Part shown: in pieces, positions 1-5,967 of the stretch | Position numbering within the stretch: the first letter of the stretch is position 1 | How the letters are laid out: every line of letters begins with the position of its first letter | NCBI GenBank assembly: GCA_903891375.1 | Contig: CAITEL010000230.1 | Location: forward strand, 1-6,006 | DNA from: an uncultured Neisseriaceae bacterium | GTDB lineage: Bacteria; Pseudomonadota; Gammaproteobacteria; Burkholderiales; UBA11063 | Length of the DNA: 6,006 bases | Direction: 5' to 3' | Made by a program: the position numbers and the translations under genes | Notes under the pieces: model-generated | What the model was told of the DNA's origin: nothing | What the model saw: the letters and a program-made list of their open reading frames with translations, nothing else | Databases searched by the model: none

Positions 1-2
1 TT

Positions 3-146
3 GCTGAAGAAATGGAGCTACCATTTGAAACCTCATACAATAATTTACCATTAGAAAGTTATTCTAAAACTATAGAAATAAATATTATTCAGATAGCAAA
101 AATGCAAAGCAGTGATTTTTTAGCTACTAGTGGTTCTAGCAGCTAA
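3..146 (+). CDS. 3' end of an unrecognised gene (partial)
   Basis: This frame is open from the window edge to a TAA at 144-146 and gives 47 C-terminal residues. The other two + frames are closed here by early stops, so this is the only candidate for a gene running in from the left. The peptide is mixed polar and hydrophobic, with a short amphipathic stretch (residues about 24-33, rich in Ile) and a Ser-rich end (TSGSSS). It shows no motif I recognise and no membrane segment. No intrinsic terminator is visible directly after the stop. The following 199 bp lead to icd, which has its own promoter, so the two are probably not one operon. The product cannot be named from this fragment, and it could also be a chance open frame in AT-rich DNA. 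Confidence 0.5.
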   Translation, partial: AEEMELPFETSYNNLPLESYSKTIEINIIQIAKMQSSDFLATSGSSS

Positions 147-169
147 CCCGACATTTTTTCCGCCTAATA

Positions 170-188
170 ATCTCAATGTATCTCAATG
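170..188. repeat. Two direct copies of ATCTCAATG, 10-bp period
   Basis: The nonamer ATCTCAATG occurs at 170-178 and again at 180-188, one base apart, so the copies repeat about one helical turn along. They lie 68-94 bp upstream of the icd -10 box. The spacing would suit tandem binding of a regulator on one face of the DNA, but chance duplication in a short AT-rich spacer is equally possible. The rest of 147-255 holds only a 12-bp A/T palindrome at 209-220 and nothing else I can support. Confidence 0.3.
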
Positions 189-255
189 AAAACAGCTTTT
201 GCCAGAATAAATTTAAATTTCTACTTTTGCAATTCTCCCTAATATATTATTTTTA

Positions 256-264
256 TGCTATAAT
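256..264 (+). promoter_or_regulatory. Extended -10 promoter for icd
   Basis: TGC at 256-258 directly precedes a perfect TATAAT at 259-264, which is the extended -10 (TGn-TATAAT) form of a sigma70 promoter. No good -35 hexamer lies 16-18 bp upstream; the nearest TTGCAA at 227-232 is 26 bp away. Extended -10 promoters are known to tolerate a weak -35. The start of transcription would be near 271, giving a leader of about 75 nt that contains a small GAGC/GCTC hairpin (285-296) and an AAGGA ribosome binding site at 333-337. Confidence 0.65.
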
Positions 265-345
265 TGAGTGCTTACTTATTAATAGAGCGTCAGCTCATAA
301 GAAAATATTATTTTATTAAAACTATAAATTTTAAGGACGTTTGAC

Positions 346-1569
346 ATGTCAAAGATTACTATACCTACTTCTGGCCAGAAAATAACAGATATTAAAGCTA
401 TTCCAAATAATCCAATCATTCCTTTTATAGAGGGTGATGGTATTGGTGTGGATATTTCACCAGTAATGATGAAGGTTATTGATGCTGCAGTTAAAAAAGC
501 ATATAATGGGACTAAAACTATTCATTGGATGGAAGTCTACGCTGGTGATAAAGCGGTAAATGTTTATGGTGATAATCAATACTTACCTAAAGAGACGATG
601 GATATTATTAAAGATTATAAAATAGCCATTAAAGGTCCGATGGGTACACCAGTTGGTGGTGGAATGCGCTCATTAAATGTAGCGTTACGTCAGGAGTTAG
701 ACTTATATACATGTGTTCGCCCCGTTCGTTATTTTAAGGGTGTACCAAGCCCACTAAAACAACCAGAATTAACTGATATGGTTATCTTTAGAGAAAACAC
801 AGAAGATATTTACGCAGGTATAGAATGGGATGCACAGACTCCAGAATGTAAAAAAATAGTTAATTTTTTACAAACTGAGATGGGGGTTACGAAGATTCGT
901 TTTCCAGAAACATCATCTATAGGGATTAAACCAGTATCAAAGGATGGGTCTAAACGTTTAGTACGAGCTGCAATTAAATACGCTATTGATAATAATCGAG
1001 AGTCGGTTACGCTGGTGCATAAGGGTAATATTATGAAATTCACCGAGGGTGGTTTTAGAACTTGGGGTTATGAGGTAGCTAAACAAGAGTTTGGTGGAGT
1101 TGAGGTTGATGGCGGGCCATGGTTAAAGTTACCTAATGGTATTATCATTAAAGATGTAATTGCGGATGCATTTTTACAACAAATTTTATTACGTCCAGCG
1201 GAATACGATGTTATTGCAACATTAAATTTAAATGGCGATTATATTTCAGATGCTCTAGCTGCTCAAGTTGGTGGTATAGGTATTGCACCTGGTGCAAATG
1301 TGTCAGATGATTATGCTATTTTTGAGGCAACGCATGGGACTGCACCTAAATATGCAGGTCAAGATAAAGTAAATCCAGGGTCTATAATATTATCTGCAGA
1401 GATGATGTTACGTTATATGGGCTGGGATGATGCTGCAGATTTAGTTATTAAAGGTATTGAGGGGGCAATTGCAGATAAGACGGTTACTTATGATTTTGCG
1501 AGACTTATGGATAATGCAAATGAGGTATCGTGTTCGAGCTTTGGAGATGCTATTATAGCAAGAATGTAA
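346..1569 (+). CDS. icd: NADP-dependent isocitrate dehydrogenase
   Basis: Icd oxidatively decarboxylates isocitrate to 2-oxoglutarate in the cytoplasm, making NADPH for the TCA cycle and biosynthesis. The 407-residue length is close to the 416 of E. coli Icd. Isocitrate-binding residues line up as S109, N111, R115, R125 and R149. The catalytic pair is Y156 and K226, and the metal-binding aspartates are D274, D298 and D302. HGTA at 330-333 is followed by K335, Y336, N343, Y382 and R386, which are the determinants of NADP rather than NAD specificity in the bacterial family. S109 corresponds to the serine phosphorylated by AceK in enterics; no aceK is visible here. One oddity is G100, where E. 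coli has T104 in the GPLTTPVGGG loop. The ATG is chosen because AAGGA (333-337) sits 8 nt upstream and the N-terminus matches the family. The gene is monocistronic: own promoter, terminator right after. Confidence 0.97.
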   Translation: MSKITIPTSGQKITDIKAIPNNPIIPFIEGDGIGVDISPVMMKVIDAAVKKAYNGTKTIHWMEVYAGDKAVNVYGDNQYLPKETMDIIKDYKIAIKGPMGTPVGGGMRSLNVALRQELDLYTCVRPVRYFKGVPSPLKQPELTDMVIFRENTEDIYAGIEWDAQTPECKKIVNFLQTEMGVTKIRFPETSSIGIKPVSKDGSKRLVRAAIKYAIDNNRESVTLVHKGNIMKFTEGGFRTWGYEVAKQEFGGVEVDGGPWLKLPNGIIIKDVIADAFLQQILLRPAEYDVIATLNLNGDYISDALAAQVGGIGIAPGANVSDDYAIFEATHGTAPKYAGQDKVNPGSIILSAEMMLRYMGWDDAADLVIKGIEGAIADKTVTYDFARLMDNANEVSCSSFGDAIIARM

Positions 1570-1587
1570 GTTTTTTAATTTTAAAAC

Positions 1588-1617
1588 AAAACGCTATCAT
1601 TCTTGGTAGCGTTTTTT
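1588..1617 (+). terminator. Intrinsic terminator of icd
   Basis: A 12-bp stem pairs 1588-1599 with 1604-1615 around a 4-base loop. It has a CGCTA/TAGCG core and one G-U pair. The run of T at 1612-1617 supplies the U-tract. The hairpin begins 18 bp after the icd stop codon. Because the left arm starts with four A, it may also work weakly in the other direction. Confidence 0.93.
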
Positions 1618-1634
1618 ATTAGAGGTGTACGATT

Positions 1635-2492
1635 ATGGGGTTATTATTTTATATTAAATTATTGGCAATTGCTTTAGCAGTTGTTGTCTTAATATTGTTT
1701 TTTGTTAATCGGAATGCGGCAGTAGAGAAATTGTCATTATCCGCAAAAATAAAAACAATTTTTACTGGATTTATTGCTAATTTAGGTGATACTTTCGGTG
1801 TGGGCAGTTTTGCGAGTATTGTGGCATTACGGAGAGTTTTTAATTTAATGCCTGATGATGCAAGCTTAATTGGTAGTCTAAATCTTCAAGCTATGGTAAC
1901 GGCATTAGTGCAGGCTTTGATTTTTCTACATTTTGTTCAAGTTGATTTGTTGACTCTTCTTGTTTCTTGTTCGATGATTTCCTTAGGTGGTATGTTGTCT
2001 GGTTTTGTTGCGGTGAATGTGAGTAAACAGATGATTCAACGGGTTATGCTATTGGCTTTTTTTATCTCTGGGGTGATTTTATTGTTATCCCAACTTGGGG
2101 TGTTTTCAATGAATGGTACTAGTCATGGAATAACTGGTTATAAATTAGTATTGTTTGCAATATTTATGTTTATTTCTGGATTATTGCCAGCTTTTGGGGT
2201 TGGGTATTATTCTTTGATTCAAATTTTTATTTTTATCATTGGTGCCAGCCCAATAATTGCATTTCCAATTATGGCAACTGCAAGTGCATTTCAGATGCCT
2301 GCTACATCTATTCCGTTTATAGTTAAGCGTAAATTTTATTTTAAGAGTTCATTATTATTGTTGATTTCAGGTACTGTGGGGGTTTTTGTAGCGGCGCCAT
2401 TAGTTACAATTGTAAATTCATATTATTTAAAATGGATATTGTTTATTGTGATTATTTACAATGTAGTCATGTTAATAAAAAACAAAGCATAA
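1635..2492 (+). CDS. TauE/SafE-family membrane permease
   Basis: This 285-residue protein is very hydrophobic, with about eight or nine membrane segments: near 4-24, 43-65, 83-101, 104-126, 137-156, 169-211 (two), 214-230, 239-259 and 265-282. The family-type internal duplication shows as two glycine-rich motifs, GFIANLGDTFGVGSFA at 45-60 and GLLPAFGVGYY at 182-192, each at the start of a half. TauE/SafE (TSUP) proteins move sulfite, sulfoacetate or other small organic anions across the inner membrane; the substrate cannot be read from sequence, and no sulfur-metabolism gene sits beside it. The ATG is supported by GAGGT at 1622-1626, 8 nt upstream. The gene begins only 17 bp after the icd terminator, so its transcription depends on readthrough or on a promoter inside the end of icd. 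I see no clear terminator after it. Confidence 0.8.
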   Translation: MGLLFYIKLLAIALAVVVLILFFVNRNAAVEKLSLSAKIKTIFTGFIANLGDTFGVGSFASIVALRRVFNLMPDDASLIGSLNLQAMVTALVQALIFLHFVQVDLLTLLVSCSMISLGGMLSGFVAVNVSKQMIQRVMLLAFFISGVILLLSQLGVFSMNGTSHGITGYKLVLFAIFMFISGLLPAFGVGYYSLIQIFIFIIGASPIIAFPIMATASAFQMPATSIPFIVKRKFYFKSSLLLLISGTVGVFVAAPLVTIVNSYYLKWILFIVIIYNVVMLIKNKA

Positions 2493-2530
2493 AAATAAAT
2501 CTAAGTTTTCTGGATATATAGTAGCATTTT

Positions 2531-2543
2531 GTGATAAAATCAC
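2531..2543. promoter_or_regulatory. Perfect inverted repeat GTGAT-AAA-ATCAC
   Basis: Five bases on each side (2531-2535 and 2539-2543) are perfectly self-complementary around AAA. Two G-U pairs and one A-U pair could extend it outward in RNA (2528-2530 with 2544-2546). It overlaps the candidate -10 box of the rpsP operon, a typical place for a repressor operator. The half-sites resemble those of CRP/FNR-family regulators (TGTGA, TTGAT), but the spacing does not match either consensus. It lacks a following T-run, so it is not a terminator for the upstream permease gene. Confidence 0.4.
2532..2540 (+). promoter_or_regulatory. Candidate extended -10 promoter of the rpsP operon
   Basis: TGA at 2532-2534 precedes TAAAAT at 2535-2540, a TGn extended -10 with five of six matches to TATAAT. 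No clear -35 lies 16-18 bp upstream. The transcript would start near 2547 and carry a leader of about 97 nt before rpsP. The 151-bp gap between the permease and rpsP is the only sizeable space in which the operon promoter could lie. A less convincing alternative -10 is TATAGG at 2573-2578, just after the palindrome TACTTAAGTA (2565-2574). Confidence 0.4.
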
Positions 2544-2643
2544 GGATTGGGCTGACTATCGGTGTACTTAAGTATAGGTTAACTTGATTAAAATATTGAG
2601 GTATTTCAGGTGGTTGTTTTTAAATTATAAAAGGGAAAAATGA

Positions 2644-2898
2644 ATGGTAGTTATTCGTTTAGCTCGTGGTGGTAATCGTAATCGTCCTTACTTTTACATT
2701 GTTGCCGCGGATTCGCATGCTCGTTTACAAGGGCGTTTCATTGAAAAATTAGGGTTCCATAATCCACTGGCTGGAGAAAAAGGTGAAGCTTTTAGAATGG
2801 ATTCTGAAAGATTAACTTATTGGACTAATGTTGGGGCACAGGTTTCTCCAGCAGTAAAAAAACTAATTAAATTAAATGCACCAAAAACAGCACAATAA
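2644..2898 (+). CDS. rpsP: 30S ribosomal protein S16
   Basis: S16 binds 16S rRNA early in assembly of the 30S subunit. The 84 residues match the family along their length (E. coli S16 has 82): [10 protein letters not shown] at the N-terminus, [14 protein letters not shown] at 13-26, [12 protein letters not shown] at 30-41, then the [10 protein letters not shown] helix at 51-60. The start is the ATG at 2644, with AGGGA at 2632-2636 seven nt upstream. An ATG four bases earlier (2640) is out of frame and should be ignored. The gene ends in three successive in-frame stops, TAA TAA TAG (2896-2904). It heads the conserved rpsP-rimM-trmD-rplS operon, and its end probably overlaps the start of rimM. 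Confidence 0.97.
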   Translation: MVVIRLARGGNRNRPYFYIVAADSHARLQGRFIEKLGFHNPLAGEKGEAFRMDSERLTYWTNVGAQVSPAVKKLIKLNAPKTAQ

Positions 2899-3421
2899 TA
2901 ATAGCGAGGTAATTGATAACCTTATCCCTATGGGGAAGGTGGTTAATGCTTTCGGTATCAAAGGTTGGGTAAAAATTAAAACAAGTACCCACGAACATGA
3001 TTCTCTAAGTAATTATAAAAAATTATATGTATCCGTTAATAATGCTAATAAAAAGTGGGTTTTGCATAGTGTAGAACAAAGTTTTGTACAAAATGAAATA
3101 TTCCATGCTAAACTTGATGGAATTTCAGATCGTGATGGTGCAATGCTTCTTAAAGGTGCTATTGTGGCTGTCCCGAGAAATGAATTTCCAAAACCTGATG
3201 ATGATGAATACTACTGGGTTGATTTAATTGGATTGCAGGTTTGTAACTCAAAAGAAGAATATCTTGGTACTGTTGATAGTCTTATGGAGACAGGCGCTAA
3301 CTCGGTATTGGTGATTAAAGACGGTGAAACACAAAGGCTAATCCCATTTGTGGCACAATATATATTGGATGTCAATTTAGAGAAAAAACAAATTACAGTT
3401 TATTGGGAACTTGACTATTGA
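2876..3421 (+). CDS. rimM: 16S rRNA maturation factor RimM
   Basis: RimM helps process 16S rRNA and fold the 30S head, where it contacts S19; its place beside rpsP is a standard gene order. The 181 residues cover both family parts. The N-terminal RimM beta-barrel shows [12 protein letters not shown] at 20-31 and the [14 protein letters not shown] segment at 81-94. A linker with YYW at 112-114 leads to the C-terminal PRC-barrel, with [11 protein letters not shown] at 137-147 and RLIPFV at 154-159. The start is uncertain. ATG 2876 overlaps rpsP by 23 nt and keeps the strand DNLIPMGKV that aligns with VDPIVLGKM in E. coli RimM. The only other in-frame ATG, at 2930, would cut that strand and has no well-placed ribosome binding site. 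Translation from 2876 would rely on coupling to rpsP. The stop overlaps the trmD start by 4 nt. Confidence 0.93.
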   Translation: MHQKQHNNNSEVIDNLIPMGKVVNAFGIKGWVKIKTSTHEHDSLSNYKKLYVSVNNANKKWVLHSVEQSFVQNEIFHAKLDGISDRDGAMLLKGAIVAVPRNEFPKPDDDEYYWVDLIGLQVCNSKEEYLGTVDSLMETGANSVLVIKDGETQRLIPFVAQYILDVNLEKKQITVYWELDY

Positions 3422-4170
3422 AATTTAACGTAATTTCGATATTTCCAGAAATGTTTGATAATATCACCAAATTCGGTGTTATTGGCAGGGCATTTGACAA
3501 TAAAATTTGTTCTTTGAGTACGCATAACCCTAGAGATTTTACTTCAGATCCGTATAGAAGAATCGATGATAAAGCTTTCGGTGGTGGACCTGGAATGGTC
3601 ATGAAGATAGAGCCTTTAGAGTTAGCATTACATGAGGCATTATCAGAACAAAATAATTTAGGGCTTGATAAACCGCTTCGAGTTTACTTGTCTCCACAGG
3701 GCAAACGAGTTGATCAAAATCTGATTAACCAATTAGCTTTAAGAGACGGGTTAATATTTGTATGTGGTCGTTATGAGGGAATAGATGAACGTTTTATAGA
3801 ACGTAATATTGATTTGGAGCTGTCAATCGGAGATTTTGTAGTCTCTGGTGGAGAAATGCCAGCTATGTTACTTATTGACTCAATTATGCGCCAAATACCA
3901 GGCGTATTAAACGATAAAGAGTCAGCTATAGCGGATTCATTTATGAACAACTTACTTGATTACCCGCATTATACAATTCCACGAGAGTATGACGGGTTAA
4001 AAGTTCCAGATGTATTATTATCAGGAAACCACAAACAAATACAATTATGGCGATTGCAGATGAGTCTTTGGCGTACGTTTAAACGTCGACCAGAGTTATT
4101 GCAATCGAGAAATTTGACAAAAATTGAATCTGGTCTACTCGAAGAGATTCTTAAAAAAGAATCTGAGTAG
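3418..4170 (+). CDS. trmD: tRNA (guanine-37-N1)-methyltransferase
   Basis: TrmD uses S-adenosylmethionine to methylate N1 of G37 beside the anticodon, which prevents +1 frameshifting. The 250 residues fit the family. The trefoil-knot SPOUT domain shows SIFPEMF at 7-13, GGGPGM at 55-60, YLSPQG at 90-95, [10 protein letters not shown] at 116-125 and [11 protein letters not shown] at 136-146. R158 and D173 align with the catalytic R154 and D169 of E. coli. The C-terminal tRNA-binding domain has DYPHYTIP at 181-188 and LLSGNH at 200-205. At residue 187 the usual Arg of DYPHYTRP is Ile. The start is a TTG at 3418, sharing TTGA with the rimM stop. GGGA at 3405-3408 lies 9 nt upstream, and the next ATG would remove the conserved first strand, so TTG is preferred. 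Expression is probably coupled to rimM. Confidence 0.96.
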   Translation: MKFNVISIFPEMFDNITKFGVIGRAFDNKICSLSTHNPRDFTSDPYRRIDDKAFGGGPGMVMKIEPLELALHEALSEQNNLGLDKPLRVYLSPQGKRVDQNLINQLALRDGLIFVCGRYEGIDERFIERNIDLELSIGDFVVSGGEMPAMLLIDSIMRQIPGVLNDKESAIADSFMNNLLDYPHYTIPREYDGLKVPDVLLSGNHKQIQLWRLQMSLWRTFKRRPELLQSRNLTKIESGLLEEILKKESE

Positions 4171-4192
4171 GAACAAGATAAAGGAAAATATT

Positions 4193-4558
4193 ATGAATAT
4201 TATTCAAACTCTTGAGCAAGAAGAAATTGCTCGCTTAAATAAAAAAATACCTACGTTTGCACCTGGTGATACAGTAGTTGTGCAAGTTAAAGTAAAAGAA
4301 GGTACACGTGAGCGTCTTCAAGCGTACGAAGGTGTGGTTATAGCTAGACGTAACCGTGGGTTAAACTCAGCCTTTACTGTGCGTAAAATATCGGCAGGAG
4401 AGGGTGTTGAACGTACGTTTCAATTATACTCACCATTAGTTGATAATATTGAAGTTAAACGTAAAGGTGCGGTAAGACGTGCTAAACTTTATTATTTACG
4501 TGAACGTTCTGGTAAATCAGCACGTATTAAAGAAAAGCTACCAGCTAGAAAAAGTTAA
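4193..4558 (+). CDS. rplS: 50S ribosomal protein L19
   Basis: L19 sits at the 30S-50S interface and contributes to intersubunit bridges. The 121 residues align throughout with the family (E. coli 115), including FAPGDTVVV at 22-30, [20 protein letters not shown] at 36-55, SAFTVRKIS at 59-67, GEGVERTF at 69-76, and a basic end with [20 protein letters not shown] at 91-110. The C-terminus has a short extra tail, KLPARKS. The start is the ATG at 4193, because AAGGA at 4181-4185 lies 7 nt upstream. The same frame stays open upstream to 4124, but that extra sequence is only trmD read in another frame. It is the last gene of the operon, 22 bp after trmD and followed at once by a strong terminator. 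Confidence 0.97.
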   Translation: MNIIQTLEQEEIARLNKKIPTFAPGDTVVVQVKVKEGTRERLQAYEGVVIARRNRGLNSAFTVRKISAGEGVERTFQLYSPLVDNIEVKRKGAVRRAKLYYLRERSGKSARIKEKLPARKS

Positions 4559-4571
4559 TTCAGAGTTTCGT

Positions 4572-4602
4572 AAAAAAGAGCAGAATTGTCCTGCTCTTTT
4601 TT
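4572..4602 (+). terminator. Intrinsic terminator of the rpsP-rplS operon
   Basis: A 12-bp perfect stem pairs 4572-4583 with 4591-4602 around a 7-base loop. It has a GAGCAG/CTGCTC core, and six A on the left arm face six T on the right (4597-4602). The T-run serves as the U-tract. It starts 13 bp after the rplS stop and separates the operon from the helicase gene. The A-run on the left side would let it act in both directions. Confidence 0.94.
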
Positions 4603-4635
4603 AATTATTTTTTATTTTAGGAAATTAGGGGAGCT

Positions 4636-5967
4636 ATGTCTTTTTCAACTCTTGGGTTATCTGAAGAGATTACTCATGCTATTATTGATGCTGGTTATAC
4701 TGTGCCAACACAGATTCAAAAACAAGCAATTCCTACAGTATTGTCTGGGAGTGATTTACTTGCAGCGGCACAAACAGGAACAGGGAAAACTGCAGCTTTT
4801 GTGTTGCCGATTCTACATAAATTATCGGATAAAAACACTAAAGGTCCGTCGGATGGTCGTCCGCCAATTCGAGCTTTAATTCTTGTTCCTACCCGTGAGC
4901 TTGCTGCTCAAGTTAAAGAAAGTATCGATGTTTACGGAAAATACTTAAAATTAACCTCAATGTCAATGATTGGAGGAGTAAGTATTAATCCTCAAATTAA
5001 GCAACTAAGAAGCCGTGTAGATATTCTAGTATCCACACCTGGTCGCTTATTAGATCATCTTGAACAAAAAACAGTGAATATTTCGCAGGTGAAGATACTT
5101 GTATTAGATGAAGCTGATCGTATGCTTGATATGGGTTTTATTCGTGATATAAAAAAAATTCTAGCCATTTTACCCAAGGACCGTCAAAACCTATTATTTT
5201 CAGCAACATTTTCGGAAGAAATAAAAAGCTTAGCGAGTAGGTTATTGCATAAGCCTGTTTTTGTTGAGGCTACAGTTATTAATTCTACGGTTGAAAAAAT
5301 CACACATAAAGTATATCCAGTTAATAGCGAAAAAAAATCAGCATTATTAGAATATTTAATTAAAAAAAATGAGTGGCATCAGGTATTAGTTTTTACCAAA
5401 ACTAAACATGGAGCAAATAAACTCGTAGCATTTTTATTAAGCGTTGGGATTCCTGCACTTGCTATCCATGGTAATAAAAGCCAATCGGCACGAACCAAAG
5501 CTTTGGCAGAGTTTAAAAGTGGTACATTAGCGGTATTAGTTGCAACAGATATTGCTGCACGTGGGATTGATATTGAAGACTTACCATATGTAATTAATTA
5601 TGAATTACCGAATGAACCAGAAGTTTATGTTCATAGAATTGGGCGCACAGGTCGTGCGGGTCGAACGGGCTATGCGGTATCATTGGTGTCATCAGAGGAA
5701 CGTGGGTTACAACTGGCCATTGAAAGGCTACTTAAAACCAAGTTGCTTGAAGATACAGTGGCGGGTTTTGAGGTAACACGTAGTCATAAGCCACCAGTAA
5801 CGAAAGTAACAAATCAATCGAAAACAACGAACCGCTCGAAAACAACAAATCAATCGAAAGAGACATGTACTGCTCAGAAAGAGGTTTTGTGCTTCTTGAC
5901 CTCGACCATGAGGTGGTGTGGATCCACCATGTCTGGCCATCCGCTGGCTCGGCGAAACGGCGTCTAG
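4636..5967 (+). CDS. rhlE: RhlE-type ATP-dependent DEAD-box RNA helicase with an anomalous C-terminus
   Basis: RhlE helicases unwind short RNA duplexes with ATP and act in ribosome maturation and RNA turnover. All motifs are present: Q motif with PTQIQ at 24-28, Walker A AQTGTGKT at 45-52, PTRELA at 85-90, GG at 113-114, TPGR at 134-137, DEAD at 158-161, SAT at 189-191, VLVFTKT at 250-256, ATDIAARGID at 303-312 and HRIGRTGRAGR at 333-343. GGVSINPQ at 113-120 and HGNKSQSART at 278-287 match the RhlE subgroup. Homology fades after about residue 371. Residues 392-409 are three TNQSKT-like hexapeptides. From about residue 411 to the stop the frame holds Cys, Trp and Met and runs through GC-rich DNA unlike the gene, so the real stop was probably lost at a junction. 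The ATG at 4636 follows AGGGG (4627-4631) by 4 nt. No clear promoter lies in the 33 bp after the operon terminator. Confidence 0.92.
   Translation: MSFSTLGLSEEITHAIIDAGYTVPTQIQKQAIPTVLSGSDLLAAAQTGTGKTAAFVLPILHKLSDKNTKGPSDGRPPIRALILVPTRELAAQVKESIDVYGKYLKLTSMSMIGGVSINPQIKQLRSRVDILVSTPGRLLDHLEQKTVNISQVKILVLDEADRMLDMGFIRDIKKILAILPKDRQNLLFSATFSEEIKSLASRLLHKPVFVEATVINSTVEKITHKVYPVNSEKKSALLEYLIKKNEWHQVLVFTKTKHGANKLVAFLLSVGIPALAIHGNKSQSARTKALAEFKSGTLAVLVATDIAARGIDIEDLPYVINYELPNEPEVYVHRIGRTGRAGRTGYAVSLVSSEERGLQLAIERLLKTKLLEDTVAGFEVTRSHKPPVTKVTNQSKTTNRSKTTNQSKETCTAQKEVLCFLTSTMRWCGSTMSGHPLARRNGV
5809..5862 (+). repeat. Three 18-bp tandem repeats in the helicase tail
   Basis: Three in-frame 18-bp copies start at 5809, 5827 and 5845 and encode TNQSKT, TNRSKT and TNQSKE. 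The first and third copies agree in 15 leading bases, while the middle one differs at a few positions. Basic, low-complexity repeats are common in the variable tails of RhlE helicases, where they bind RNA without sequence preference. The array ends at, or very near, the point where the sequence changes character. Confidence 0.85.
5863..5967. other. Foreign-looking GC-rich segment fused to the helicase gene
   Basis: Beyond the tandem repeats, composition shifts sharply: 47 of 77 bases at 5891-5967 are G or C, against about one third in the rest of the window. The exact join is not visible and lies between about 5858 and 5890. In the helicase frame the segment reads through MRWCGSTMSGHPLARRNGV to a TAG at 5965-5967. 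Two other frames, one on each strand, are also open through most of it. A short frame ending just before a simple-repeat tail resembles the 3' end of a eukaryotic non-LTR retrotransposon; this is inference from layout, not a match I can confirm. Alternatives are a bacterial mobile element end or an assembly artefact. No terminal inverted repeat or transposase motif is visible. Confidence 0.55.

Noticed and set aside
810..1043. 77-codon minus-strand open frame inside icd
   Set aside because: It lies wholly within the well-supported icd coding region and has no recognisable motif, so it is a shadow frame.
2531..2543. Short hairpin as the terminator of the permease gene
   Set aside because: The stem is only five strong pairs and no T-run follows on the + strand.
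2640..2642. Upstream ATG before rpsP
   Set aside because: It is out of frame with S16; the ATG at 2644 gives the exact family N-terminus.
3393..3602. 69-codon minus-strand open frame over the rimM/trmD junction
   Set aside because: Both + strand genes here are conserved and confident; the reverse frame has no independent support.
4124..4192. Upstream extension of rplS by 23 residues
   Set aside because: It is trmD sequence in another frame. The ribosome binding site and family alignment both place the start at 4193.
4586..4879. 97-codon + frame overlapping the start of rhlE
   Set aside because: It begins in the loop of the rplS terminator, and the frame beside it holds an intact DEAD-box helicase.
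5809..5862. Tandem repeats as a CRISPR array
   Set aside because: The copies are contiguous, 18 bp, in frame with a coding sequence and have no spacers.
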